In this document: positions 10,436 to 22,570 of the stretch, piece by piece
Layout: each line of letters starts with the position of its first letter
Position numbering within the stretch: the first letter of the stretch is position 1
Assembly: GCA_006386115.1 (NCBI GenBank)
Contig: VFIW01000003.1
Coordinates: forward strand, 682,001-746,000
DNA: 64,000 nt
Direction of reading: 5' to 3'
Source of the DNA: Globisporangium splendens
Taxonomy: Eukaryota; Oomycota; Peronosporomycetes; Pythiales; Pythiaceae
Made by a program: the position numbers and the translations under genes
The notes under the pieces: generated by a model
Seen by the model: the letters and a program-made list of their open reading frames with translations, nothing else
Told to the model about the DNA's origin: nothing
Databases searched by the model: none

Positions 10436-11619
10436 ACCTGTGCTGGTGCGTTGGATATTCGTTTTTAGGGAACGGTGAGGGGCAAAGTCTATCTATTCTA
10501 TCTGTCAAACATAAGCTAACGAAACAAAGAAAGAGGAAAATAACCACGCAAACAAAGCGCATTGTGTCCTTGTCTTCTTCGTCCAAATACTATTACGGTA
10601 TCTTTGAAGGAAGCCACAGGAGTTTGTAGCCTCTCGTTTGTCGACTGCACATGCACAACACGCATCAACCGTTCTTTCGGTTGCTTCCGCGCCGCATAAC
10701 GAACGTATGCAGCCAGTGGTTGAGACATTGCCCAAGAAAGGGATCACTGGAATTCTGGTGACGCACCAATTCCAAGTTTATTTGGATGTCGAGCTATGGA
10801 TGTGACGAACTTCCATCGTTCCATCACTCTGCAAATACAGCACCATTTTCGAGGGACACTTGGCAAAGTCGTATTTCTTCAACTACATTATCAGGTGTGT
10901 GGAGACTCGCTGATTGCAACGACATGTCATGCTACACAGAGGCATTTCCGCCTTGACCGTGATCGCATTAGATCGCATTAGATCGCATTCGATCAAGCAA
11001 ACCTTTGGGCAGCCTTTCGACAAGATCACCCTCATAATGACCATTGTTTTCTTTTCTGTATACTTATGCAAGCCTACCCTCATTGACTAAAGCTCAGTTT
11101 AGAACAGCCCTCTCTACGTGAGAACACCGACTGCTCTCTACATGACCATTCGTCCTATGTAAAAGGACACTACTGTACACCTCACACAAAGAAAGGAGCT
11201 GTCAATTCATTTTCTAATTGTAATCTTTCAAGACTTCGTTCTTGGACGAAGGAAAAAGGTCAGCAGTTGTGAATGACGCGACGGCGTGGCGCTCATGACG
11301 CGCCTCTCTTTCGGTGCCTCTTTGCTGTATGACGGACGGACGGACGGAGGGAACGGTGAGGATCTGTTCCCTCTTGTGCACCACCACCACGACGACCAAG
11401 CAGCCGAAGCCATTGCCACTGGAAACGCAAGGTTTCATTCACTTGATTGCTGCATACGCACACTACTACTCACACACTGCACGCTACGTCCACTTTACTT
11501 CACATATCTGCTGCTCCTTGCTCTAGTCTTTCTTATTGCACAATGATTGGCCCCCAGCTCCTCTCCGATCGGGATCCGCGTGTCTTTGCTGTCTTGGATA
11601 CTCTGCTGCTTGGGCTGGT
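10436..11619. other. gene-poor stretch with possible coding remnant and tandem decamer
   Basis: A plus-strand frame of about 58 codons (about 10627-10800) has protein-like codon use (VETLPKKGITGILVTHQF) but no credible start, ends in TGA and continues as protein-like sequence in another frame. It may be a decayed gene. The perfect decamer repeat at 10961 is listed separately. No intact gene is visible. Confidence 0.35.
10961..10990. repeat. three tandem copies of a 10-bp unit
   Basis: GATCGCATTA is repeated three times in direct succession, the last copy ending in C in place of A. Each unit holds a GATC. It lies in the gene-poor stretch before the carbonic anhydrase 3' end. Confidence 0.9.
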
Positions 11620-12665
11620 TTATGGACACGAACACTGGTGCAGCGTCACCAAGCGGTGGTTGCGCGCCTGCACCGGACGCGCGTTGGGACCCGAGATCGT
11701 GCTGCGGTACACCTCGAGCTGCTCGCGAGACGCCTCGACGACGTCCTGCATGATGATCCACTGCACACCCTCGGTGTACGGCGGCGTCGTCAGCGAACCG
11801 CGGTATCGGTAGAACTTGCCGCCCTTGAGGATGTCCAAGTTGGCAGCACTGATCTTGCCCACGGACGCCGTGTTCTTGCCGTCGGGACTCATACCTGGAA
11901 GAGCGTCCCAGAACTGTACAAGAGAAACCACATCTCAATCAGAAACACACAACACTTTTCAGACTGATCAGAAGGTAGAAGCAAACTTACTTGAGCCAGG
12001 AACTGGTTCTCCTTGCCCTCGCGGAAGAACAGCGCAATCACTGCAAGACTGCCGTCGTCGGCTTGGTGGACCAGGTGGAGCTCCATGGCTTCGTGGTTCC
12101 CGCTGAGGGTGTGCTCACCTACAGATAGTAAATATGCAAAGTCAGAACAGATCTCATCACATGCAGTTGGTACTTCCCATGAGAAAAAGCACGTACTTGG
12201 CGCGTGGAAGTGGAACTGCACCGTGTAGTAGATCTTGCCGTTGATCTTGAGGTAGTTGCACTCGCGCGAGCCCCACTCGACCTTGAAGTTGCTGCCAGCG
12301 TGCAAAATCTCGGCTTCGGCTTCTCCGAGCACGACTTCAATGTGTTCGTCGTCTTCCCGGACGAGCTCCGAGTCCATGGCGCAGATATCGATAGGTGACT
12401 GCTCCAAGCCCTGGGTCTTGAGCTCTTCGTCGTCTTGGCACTTCAAGAGGTCCTCCTGGTCTTCCTCCGCAACAACCGACACGCGCGGCGAGTTCTCGGA
12501 CGAGTGCACTGGGGTGGCGTCCACGGAGCTGGCGGCCGTGCTGGTGCTCGACACCGTGCGCTTGACCTGGGGCTTGACGTTGGCAGCCTGGTCGCGGCGG
12601 TTCTTGCTCTTGGACGCGTCGTTGCCGAGCAGGTTCTTGAGGTCGGCGAACAACTTCTGGAGCAT
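11620..12665 (-). CDS. alpha-class carbonic anhydrase, probably cytosolic
   Basis: Three exons: 12665-12197, 12118-11991 and 11913-11620. Introns are 12119-12196 (78 bp) and 11914-11990 (77 bp), both GTACGT/GTAAGT to AG with phases that fit. The 296-residue product hydrates CO2 to bicarbonate using zinc. The family hallmarks are all present: QSPIDI near residue 90, the zinc histidines in QFHFHAP and, restored across intron 1, the third histidine in MELHLVH. The active-site floor YRGSLTTPPYTEGVQW and the C-terminal NARPVQ motif follow. The first 85 residues are a Lys/Ser/Asp-rich extension without a hydrophobic leader (MLQKLFADLKNLLG), so secretion is unlikely; alpha-class enzymes are more often secreted. 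All catalytic residues I can check are intact. Confidence 0.93.
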
Positions 12666-13044
12666 CTTGTCTTGTTGAGTTCAGGCGGCTGCGAGATGTG
12701 CGCGCTTGGTGGTGAATTGGCGAATGAACACAGCGAGTGACGCTGACCCCATCCCAGTCGTCCAAGCAAGAAAAAAAACGGCCAGCAGGTGCGTGAGACC
12801 AAATGCTGTAGCTACACTGTACTCTGTATTGTTGTGCTTTGGAGCCAGGAAGGTCGTTGGTTGCACAGAAAAACGGAGGGTGGGTCTTGAAGTAAGATGG
12901 ACGAGAGTGGCGACGATTGCTCCTGATTCACCATCGCATTACGCTGTGGCGCGCTATCCGAAGCAGAAGATTGGCACGAGTGCACTTGCTCACGGTCGCC
13001 TGGACGTGAGAAAGACGAGCTGAGTGTCGGGAATCTCTCATCTC
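12666..13044. other. carbonic anhydrase promoter side and low-information sequence
   Basis: No gene is seen. A TCATCTCATT-type simple repeat runs at about 13037-13070, at the edge of the remnant that follows. Confidence 0.35.
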
Positions 13045-13660
13045 ATTTCATTTCATCTCATCTCATCTCGTGGATTTGGATATTTTTGAGGAAAAGAAAA
13101 TGGTTTGCACTCGCAGGCAGCTCCATCTTGTCTTCAGTAGTGTCTGCGACCTCCCGAGTCGAAAGCACTTCAAAGTGGGTGTCTTTTCCGATTTTATCGA
13201 CTAAGAAGGTAAATATGACGATGTCAGGAATAGTTGTCGCAACCCTGAGAGATTCTATCCTGACACAAAGCAGGCGACTTGGTACGCATGCAAGAAATTA
13301 GTGCCAGATGCAGTAGAGCAAATCTCGGTGAAAGTGTGCTCGGATGGATGCGATGAAGGGTTGGTCTGTGGCGACCATCAACTCCACATTCCTGTGTTAC
13401 TTTGATTATATCACCCTCTTCGCATTGATGAGCCACAACACACGTTCGTTTTTCGATGCAAATTGCGATCTGAACACGGATGTTTTATGCTGGTGTCGTT
13501 GAAGAATAAACGCAACGTTCCGCCTATGTTTGCACTAGAGCCAGCGACTGCCTCGCTGGAAATTGCGCCAGAATCCTACAAGTTAATTTGTGCTGACGCA
13601 GCTTTTGCAGCCAGAAACGGCGCAGTGATTCGCCTCCGAATGTCGCATCGCGCCGTTTAA
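13045..13660 (+). pseudogene. decayed protein-coding remnant, possibly an ASH/PapD-like flagellar protein
   Basis: One plus-strand frame reads as protein over about 200 codons but is broken by TAA at 13202-13204 and TGA at 13403-13405. Protein-like segments lie on both sides of each stop: ATWYACKKLVPDAVEQISVK before the second, HTFVFRCKLRSEHGCFML and VPPMFALEPATASLEIAPES after it. The later part, with a beta-strand pattern around PPMFALEP followed by a proline-glutamate turn, loosely resembles the ASH/PapD-like domains of Hydin and other central-pair proteins. That resemblance is weak and made by eye. No start, splice pattern or intact end could be found. Alternatives are a gene with introns I failed to place, or chance, though chance is unlikely over this length. 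Confidence 0.4.
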
Positions 13661-15358
13661 CATTGGACCGTTTGTTGACCAAGAAACGGAAGGATGCGGA
13701 TTTAGCGAACGAACGTACTTACACACTCAAGGTATGCAGAATCGATGCATTTACAAAAGAAAAGGAGTTTCCTTGCATGCGACGCCCATTTTGGCGCAGG
13801 GGTAATAAATCCATGCATGTACGAGACGAGTTCGTTGGCAAACCCATCTCAGGCGGCCGACTTGCACGTGGGATTAACTGTTTCACTGTGAGCAGCATGG
13901 AGTGAGACAACGGTCCGTCGGCATGTATGCCCAGCGAAAGGTTCGACGACAAAAAAAGGAGCAAGAGCAGTGAGCTTCAAGGGTGGAGAAATCGATCGCG
14001 AGGTGACTATCCAGCGTGCCGTTGCTTTCGTCTGTTTGCGCGCTTCGGAGCGTTCGAGAGTAATCAGGCAGCGTGAAACATAACAAGCAGCAGCATGTGT
14101 CAACAGAGAACGTGGTGGTCACTGTGTGTCAACTGAGGCGGTGTTCTTTGTTGTTCTTTCATCATAGTGCGGATTTACTTGGTGGGGACTTAAGGGTAGG
14201 TGGAGGAGCACAGATATCAGACTGAATACAGTATACACTTTATACCCTTGCAAATCCGTTTCCTCATTTTATGATTTCAATAGTATAAGTGAGATAGCAT
14301 ACTTCAAATTATGGTAAGGACGCATAAGGCGGACTCAAAGAACGTCGTTAGCAAGAGGAATGGTTTCTGTCTTGGGGGGAGTGGCGACAGCAGGTGAAGA
14401 AAGAGCACATGGCACAGAAAACGGCCACGTCAATGAAAAATCTGTTGGTTTTCTACCCTATACGCGGTTGAAATGGGTTCGTAGCGACGAGCACATGAAG
14501 ACACAAACCAGCTGGCAATATGACCGACTAAGCAAAATGGGGCTACGCGACCAGCACGACACACATTTTCCATCCAGTTGCGCGAGGGGTTGCCGAACGA
14601 GGGTCAACCGTCGAATCTTGAAGAGTCAAATGAAAAAACATGCAAAAACCAGGAAAGAGGATGGATACTGCAGATGTGATACTGTAGGGATGGAGGGACT
14701 GGATGAAGCATGCATGCTGCGAAGCAAAGCGTGTTTGTGTGCCTTGAGGGGAGAAGCACGAAATGACTTGGCGGTGGGACGCTGCACTTCTGTTCATCTG
14801 TCTTTTCCTAATGCGCATGACACGCGATTTCTTTGCCGCCTTCAACCACGAGCTTAGTGGACGGACTTCCAATCATGTGTTCACTCGTCGTTGTTGTCGT
14901 GCAGTATGAGTGTCGAGACTAGGTCAGCACAGCAGTGTCGGATATGTGGTGCAGCAGTATCACGTTCACACGCCAACCTTTCTGCTGGGAGTCTAAAGAG
15001 AGGGTTTCTAGTCTCCTGCATTGTGATATGTGTGTGTGGGAGGTGAAAATAGTAAGCACCAGTTTAACCCAGTATGTTGGTTTGCCCCGCTCGCTCACCC
15101 ACCTTCTTTGCCACCGAACGTTCTTACAACACAAGCTCTGTACTCTGAACACGACTACAGCACAGTACACAATAGTATAGCACATGCGACACTTTTGTGT
15201 CTGTCCAACATTAGGTGGCGAACACTAATTGTAGAAGCTGCCTTTTTTGCAACTGTTTGCTTCCGATCCGACACCATGTGAATGCATACGTGTTCAGGCG
15301 CGACAGAAGCAACCCAAAGCACCGAGAATTGACCCCAAGGAGCCACAGAGAGAGAACG
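13661..15358. other. 1.7 kb without a supported gene
   Basis: The start of this stretch (13663-13905) carries an open frame with some protein-like composition that may be a further part of the remnant before it. The rest, including AT-richer sequence at 14220-14320, shows only short overlapping frames on both strands. No repeat or RNA gene was recognised. Confidence 0.3.
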
Positions 15359-15544
15359 ATGGACTCCGCGACGACACCTGCACCTGCTGCCCCTGCCAAA
15401 GAGGCGACGACACCGAAAGCACTGCGTGTGACGACGGACGCGGACGCGGCGCAGCCGAAAGCGTCACCACGGTTGGCGACAACGTCCCCCAAGCAGCTCA
15501 AGAGCCCGCTGAACATCGTGATGCCCAAGCCCATGAGCATCTAA
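15359..15544 (+). CDS. small Ala/Thr/Pro/Lys-rich protein, 61 residues
   Basis: ATG at 15359 opens a 61-codon frame rich in Ala, Thr, Pro and Lys that ends in LNIVMPKPMSI and a TAA stop. Codon choice (ACG, GCG, AAG, CTC, ATC) matches the intact genes nearby, and the ATG follows a purine-rich leader. It has no domain, leader or membrane segment and is low in complexity, so it is either a small disordered protein or a chance frame. Its 3' end lies about 260 bp from the dynein pseudogene on the other strand. Confidence 0.4.
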   Translation: MDSATTPAPAAPAKEATTPKALRVTTDADAAQPKASPRLATTSPKQLKSPLNIVMPKPMSI

Positions 15545-15805
15545 CGCGAAGAAGGGATCTTACGCGGATTAGATGAACACTCGCAGTTAATCCCTGCCTC
15601 CGCAGTGGATGAGAACTCGCAGTGAATATATTGACCATCCCTGCTGATTGCGGTTTGTGCGGTGGGTGTACAAGAGTTACAATAGAAGCGCATTCACCAT
15701 TTATGACAGCAGCAGCGAGGAAGAGCACGGTGAGATAAGAGAGTTGGAATAGAACATACGATATTGCATTATATATATATGAACATGGTGAAGAGCTCAC
15801 TTGCA

Positions 15806-18800
15806 TTAGAGTGTCGCTGGGGGTACGAGCGTGAGGTATGGCGTCGCAAATGGCCGCAGACTTGGTCCGATGGGCAGCTCAATCTCGTAGAGAAGCAGGA
15901 ACTCATAACCGTCCGTGTCCTGTGCAGCAGCGAGCAAAGGGCAATAACGCATTGCCGTGCGCTGTCTTGAAGCGTGTAAGGCTGTGAGCATCGGCCGCTG
16001 CTGCTCCTTTGTGCTCGATCCTGCATCCAAGAGCTCCGAGCTGCTCCCACGCTGACGTACGCGTGAATGTGGTTGCTTCTCAACGATGCACAACAAACGC
16101 ACTCGCTGCCGTGTTAGAGATACAGAATGCTGCTGATCATAGTTGCGGGTATCATGACGCAGCGGCTCTAAATATTCAAACTCTTGATTCCAGAATGTCC
16201 CGTGCAGTAGGATCCTGTCGATCACAGCAAACGTACCCTCTGGGAAGCGTTCGTCCTGCTGCTCCGCTTTCTCATTGACCTTCTTCTCTTCGTTCAGATC
16301 ATCCTTCGGCTCCTTTTCTGATGATGTGACCCTACAGCCGAGCTGCAACGAAAAGCTCACGGCGCAGGAATCATCGTCTTCACCAAGCGCATGCTGCTCA
16401 CAGCACGTAGTCTTGGCGGAACCGATGATATGCGCCAGAGACATCGCTGAAGAGAGTGCCGGTGCCCAAAACCACATTGGATCACTGCGCTTCCCGGTCT
16501 GTGCCGCCCTCAGAAAGTGAGACCACTGGAGATAATGTGTGAACAGATCGTCACAACTCCATTCCGGAGTCATGACGTAGCAGCAACCAAAGCAGCTACG
16601 TTCAGCTCCCAGTTTGGACCACAGTTCCCTTGGGATCTCATTTTGCAAGAGCGCAAGGACTTGGCCACGTACACTTTGGTTGCGAATGTGGAGCAGTGAT
16701 CGTTCATCCTTGGTGCGGTGATCGCGGCTGCACTCATCTGTGACTGATTGCCGCGAAACACGAGCAGCGAGTGGAAAAGCACCAAACTGCTCAGCAATTG
16801 CCAGATGCAAGGTACTTTGAGCTTGGCGTCGGCAAGGGCGGTGAGGTCAAAGCCTGCCGCTGCCATCGCGAGCTTGAACTTGCTGGTCTCGTCCGCCAAG
16901 AGCGACGTCTCCAAGAGCTCTCGGCACGGATGGCACCCAAACCGCAAGATTGTCGATTGGAGACACTTCTTGAACGATACCACAGCTGAATTAGCACCAA
17001 GAGCATTCCGATTGATTGCCGTGTCATGAATACACAACAAATTTGGCTGCAGGTGAACTGGCAGCATCGCCCAGTTGTCTACGACAGCGAGGAGCCGTGG
17101 GTACACAGACGTCACTAGCGAGATGTCTGAATGACGATGCACATGCGACTGTGTCGTCGAAAGTTGGCGAGCTGTGGGTATCTTTCGGATCATGGACGGC
17201 ACGAGTTGCGAGGATAATGCTTCGCCTGGCGATGCCGTGGGCTTCGTCACGGCGATCGCGGAGTTGATCCCGATAGCATCTTCTGTTAGGATAACATGTT
17301 GCTGTGGAGTAATAATCACTTTGATGAACACTGTCTGAAAAAACGCGCGCTGGAGGAATGGTAAACTGTGGAACGGCCGGTGCGAGATGATCAGGACACC
17401 CGACATCTCTGGGTACACCGAAACGGAGCAGAGCCAGCCGTACTTGTTGTCGATTCGGTGGAATCGGCTGCTGTTGGTGCGGCGGTATTCGATGTCGTAG
17501 CCTCTTGCAGTTGGAGAACTTGGTGCAGTTAGCGCAGCAGGCTTCTCTTCAACGAGAAGCTGCACCGAAACGTCGTTTTCAGACGAGAACTGGACACGAA
17601 CACCATACAATTCCAGCATTTGGTCGCATAGTTGGTGCGAAAGTTGTGGGAACAATGTCAGACCAATCTTGATCCTCTCGGACCGCGAACGGGACGTGGC
17701 AAAGAAGTCGGACACCTTGGATTTGTGCTCGCCTGCTGTCGCACCATGAAGAATCAAGGATAGGACACTCTTTGGCTCCAGAGCACCCAATTCGGTCCAC
17801 CAACTAGCTAGCTCCACTTGCGTACAGAAAATTTCCCATCGATTGAGCTTTTAAAGCGTCAAAACCGACTTCGCACTGACTGGTGGGAAAGCAGCACTGT
17901 GTTCAGCGTTCTCAGCGTTTCCACGAGTTCCTCCTGCGCGCAATTCGTCGCGACTCTCGTTCCCTGTCGGCTCAGCAATCTTCTTCGTACTTTCATTCTC
18001 GGGAGCAACGATGGCTGTCTCGTTGCCAGCTGTCGGTGGACCAGACGTCGGCACCTTGCCAGCGTTTACCATTTGACGTACACCTCGCTGCGACTGGCAA
18101 TGATTCTCTTCCAGTGTGCAAATGAGTTGCAGTGTAAAGCGACCCCACGTTTCCTGGCAACTAACCAATGGCATGAGGAGGTGTAGCATCTGCTGCAGGA
18201 TCTCATCGGTGCCGTTAAACGAAGTCGCCGTGTGTGCTGCCCCTCCAGAGGAGCTTAATTGGACTTTGTGTCGGAGGTACCCAATCGCAGTTTTCACCAT
18301 CGGTAGAGTGGGAACAGCAGCCACGCCTGGCGTACTGCTCAACAGCATCGGTGACTACAGACGCTGCAGTTGCTGGCGTTGAGAAAAGTGTGATCCCTGC
18401 ATTTGCAGAGGCGAAGGTGGTGGCGTGGGATTCAACGCCGAAAAGAAGAGCGAGAGGAACAGCTGGAGCCCCATCGGTGGGGATCTCGCCATTGATCGAG
18501 ACGGACTCACGTGCTCAGATACCGCCGTGTTAAACGAGTTGTAGATCGCAGCGCCTAGTTTCGCGATATGGCGCAGTATTCTTGTGTGGACGATTTCCTT
18601 TTCCACGCTCATCCGCTTCCTCTGCATCGCGAGTCGCAGTTCTTTATTCGCATTGGCTTGTTCCCGCAAAATTTGCATTTCCGCGACTTGGAAGTCTCCA
18701 TGCACCGTTGCTCCTCGGATGCGCTTTGTGAGCTCGTCTTGCATGCTGCTTTCGCTGTGTGCCACAACGTGGTACTCTCGAACTGCCGTTTCCAATTTCG

Positions 18801-21800
18801 TCGATTCAGCATTCTCGTAGACCCCAGGGTTCCACATCTTGTCGAAGATCACATCTGGAATTTCTGATGCATGCAGCATAGCATCCAGCGTAGGCAGTCT
18901 CAGAGTTGCTTCACCGAATGTACTTTGCGGTTTGTGTGATGCCAAGACGAACCGAAGCGAAGAGTGGACTGGAATCAACTCTGTCTTGGCTTCACCTGCA
19001 GTGCTGGTAGCACTAGCAAGTGACAAAGAAGTGCTAGCGATAGATGGGCTCTCCACCGCAAGATGCTCCACGCCATTCTTCAGCGTTGCCTTCCAATTGA
19101 ATACCGATGCCAGATTGCCAAAATGCGTCATGCCATCTAAGGGTCCCACATCCAAGATCAACAACTGATGGTCTTCTGTTACAGCAGCGACAAACACTTG
19201 GTCGAAATCATCCGCTTTGCAGCTCACCATGGAAAACTCGCTCCACTTCCATAGGTTGCGTGCACACTTCAGCACGAGATCTTCGATTTCGTTGGTGCAA
19301 TTCGTGATCAGGACTGCGGGAAATGCTGCACAGTTGACTTGACTCAGGAAGAATGCATCCTGAAGTCGACGCCGTGAAAAGCAAACACCACCTCCGCTGA
19401 CAAGTTCCCAGTGACCTCGTTCAGATCCGTGGCGGTAGAACAGATCGGCAATATCTTCATCATGGTCGAACTCGTTGTCGCGTAGATCGTGATCTCGTTC
19501 ATCTTGTTCCTCGTCTTTTTCTCTCAAAGACATACGAATACTAGGAAGGAAACTGCATTTGGTCTTGCATCGGTCGGTATCAGTCTGCGTGTTTCTCCAA
19601 TACGCACGCTCCCACTCTGCAAACAGCGTCTGTCGGTCCTCGAAATGGAATCGCCCAGCGTAGGCAAGAAGTGCAGCATCGAAAAGCGCGTTCCGCCATG
19701 CCAGCCCGTGGTGGCGGGTTTTGTGCGTTTTCTCGACAGTTTTCTCCTGCTGTTGCTTGTCTTCGGACAGAAACTCGAGCACGCTCTCGCCGCTTTCGAG
19801 CCTCGAAGCCCGAGATTCAATCTCATCCGTCGCACTTTGCTTTAGCGCGATTGTTTCTCCAAGAGCAGTTTTCAGCTGGAGCAGTTGTTCATCTGCATCA
19901 GCTACACGCTGTTTGCTCACTTGTTATTCCTGCATCAACAGCCGCAGCCTGGATTGCGCTTTTTCGAGTTTGTCGAGTGTAGCCTTCACAACACGTCGGG
20001 GAGATGCATACTGATAAATCGCGCGCACCCAAATCGCCATGCTGCTCGGAGGAACCGCTTCGTTTCTTGTTTCGTCAGCGCCAGTTTCCGGTGACTATCT
20101 GGTGAGATACGGCTTGAGATCTTGCTCATCGTTCTTGTCCCTTCATCTGCGGGTACACCGGGATTGTTTCGGCTTGCATCAAGTGTTTTATGGAACGCCA
20201 ATGTGTAGCCATCGCGCGCGGTCAATTTGCGAATTTGCGCTGCGTTTGCACCCCGCAGCAGATGATTATACACAACCGCGACACTGCGAAGAATGACCGC
20301 AAAGTATGCATCAATCTGCATAAAGTCAACCAGCTTGACGAACTTGGTGAGGTGCAGGCACTTGCGGCGTCGAATAGCAGCCATGGTCCAGCGAATTTCA
20401 TCCAGGCGATCTTGCGGACGCTGTTGTTGCCTTTCCAGCAATTTCTTCAGGTAACGTTTTCGGGTTATTCGCAACTGCGATGGCTTGGATGGTGACAAGC
20501 GCGAGGGAGATCCCTGCTGAAAATGCTCGTGCCGCATAAATTGGGCATCTGCCGTTGCCAGCGCCATTTCTCGCTCGACATAACCATCGAAAAGATGGAA
20601 GTTACTACTCTTGCGCATAGAAATCGCAAATTCATGACCAGGAAATCTTCCGTGAGGAGATTCCATGCTGTTTAAGCAGTCGTGGCAAACGCTGACGAGA
20701 ATTGCTTGCACGCTTGCGTTTATCTTGCACACCTCAGCAATGTGGTCGTCTAAATACTCCGCCTAAATGAACACAGACAAGTACTTCGTTAGTAATATGC
20801 ATCAGCAGCAGTAACTCGGCATACAACTGATAGGCATTCGAGTGCTTACATTAACTTCAGTGAACTCAGGTAGTGAACACATGCTGCCTTCAAAGTCCCG
20901 AAAAACTGAACAGTCTCCAGCTTACTCAGCTCGCGTTGCACCTCTTGCATGCCAGCGAAAAGCATTGGGTGTGGAAAGTACAACTCCGAAAGAAGATTCA
21001 CTCGCGCAATTTCAATATTTTCAGCACAAATTCATTTCTCCCAGCCCAGAAACGCCTTTCGATACCGAAAACTAGCGACATCAATCGACAAATGTTAGTC
21101 AGTAAGCACAGGTTCAAACCAAAGTGGGAATAATCTTACAGCTGAAAGCTGGACAGTCGAGAGATTTTGTCAAAGTGGAGCTTTTCGCGCTCCCACTCGA
21201 CGGTTGGCACGAAGGTGGCATTGAAGTTGTCGTCTTTGACATGGAACGTGAACCCCGCTCCGCTGATCGTGTAATAGTCGCACTTGGCTTCATACTGCTG
21301 CTTCATGCCAACTGACCGACCAAACAGGTCTCCCTACACATAAACATTACACATCAAAGCGATACGTGAGGAAACGGCACAGACAGATGAATTGATACGA
21401 CGTGGTTTCTTTGGCTCCATGGAAGCATACACACATGTGAGATCATAGCGATGTTGTACGGATTGTACTGACGACCCAGCTCCACGCAATGCAACGGGAC
21501 AGCATATACGAACGCGTGTCGGTGATAAGTGGCCATCACTCTCACGACTGGGAGCTCTAACTGGGGAGCGTCTTCGAATACCAACAAAAGCAATGGTGTC
21601 AACTTCTCAGTTAGTTAGTGGAAACTCGCATGCCTCGTTCAGTTGGAATGAGCAGAAACGTACCTCGGTTCGGGACCTTCAATCCGCCTGGATCGCGCGC
21701 AGTGACGCCAGACTCTACAGCTTCTCGTTTTCTGACCAGCGATGAGTTGCGTGTATCCATCCACGGTAAAGTGCGTGAGCCTTCGGATTGATTCTGGTCT

Positions 21801-22237
21801 CTGGATGCAGCAGAATGTGGTCGTTTCGTTCCTGTCGCGAATTTACGAGGCGGCAGAATCGGAGTTTCCTGTTTTGGTTCGTCGTGATGTCTGAAAGCTG
21901 AAATCGGGGCGGCAGACAATGGTCGTTTCGCTAACCGAGACCCTGGACGCAGTAACGAAGCTGGTATTCTGGCGCCATGAGCCGCTGCTGATGGAACACG
22001 CTCAGTTGTAAGCGACGACGTCCGGACATCATCTTGCTTGCTCGACGGACCGCCTCGCCGAGTCGCTGCGTCCGTGGTCTCTGTCTGTGGCTCAAAAAGC
22101 TGGTTCGGTGGGTCTTTCGAGGGTACCGAGTCGTGAGTAGCATTGTTGACAGCTACTTGGATCCGATCCATGCGATGCTGGCTCGTGCTGGCATGTCTCG
22201 CTCCTGCGTTTGCAGACTTTGGTCGAGCAGGAGCCAT
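15806..22237 (-). pseudogene. axonemal-type dynein heavy chain, internally deleted and interrupted
   Basis: The N-terminal exons are well formed: 22237-21664, 21571-21435, 21333-21140, then from 21071, with introns of 92, 101 and 68 bp in phase. They carry family landmarks: YYTISGAGFTFHV, VEWEREKLHF, FRYRKAFLGWEK, then YFPHPMLFAGMQEVQREL. The tail motif LTKFVKLVDFM sits near 20340. After only about 300 bp the sequence jumps to the post-AAA4 stalk: MAIWVRAIYQYASP, then a coiled coil, then a module like LLAYAGRFHFEDR (AAA5), AAA6-like sequence and the C-terminal region, including a clean 77-bp intron at 16596-16672. AAA1-AAA4 (over 2,000 residues) and any P-loop are absent. In-frame breaks: TGA 21032-21034, a T5 homopolymer frameshift at 20901-20905, a frame change near 20050-20075, TAA 19924-19926, and probably TAG 18355-18357 and TAA 17851-17853. 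It cannot make a motor. Confidence 0.72.
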
Positions 22238-22570
22238 TGCTTGTGAACGAGAGAGTAGCGTCACCGGGTTTCCAGCGGACCACTTTGTTCATAATGAGGC
22301 AGAAACAGTTTAGAAACAAGAAGGGTCCAGTCTCCGTGTGCATTGCAAACACACGTAGCGGCTGAGGGCATATCGACGGTACCTGAGTCATGTGTCCGGA
22401 AGTTGCAGAGCCTGACCGGGGGATCTGTAAGCGACCACTCAACTATCCAACCCAACAACATTCCATAGCGATTGTAGCCAGTTGAGCCAACATAATTATC
22501 GCATCCATGTCTCCATACACACAGTCAGAGCAGACCCAAACAAACCTTGAGAGACAAATCTACGCGGGTC

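Noticed and set aside
17851..21034. Alternative genetic code with reassigned stop codons, to explain in-frame TGA, TAA and TAG in the dynein gene
   Set aside because: Many long genes here use all three stops normally and have none inside; the dynein locus also has frameshifts and a missing motor core, so pseudogenisation or local error is simpler.
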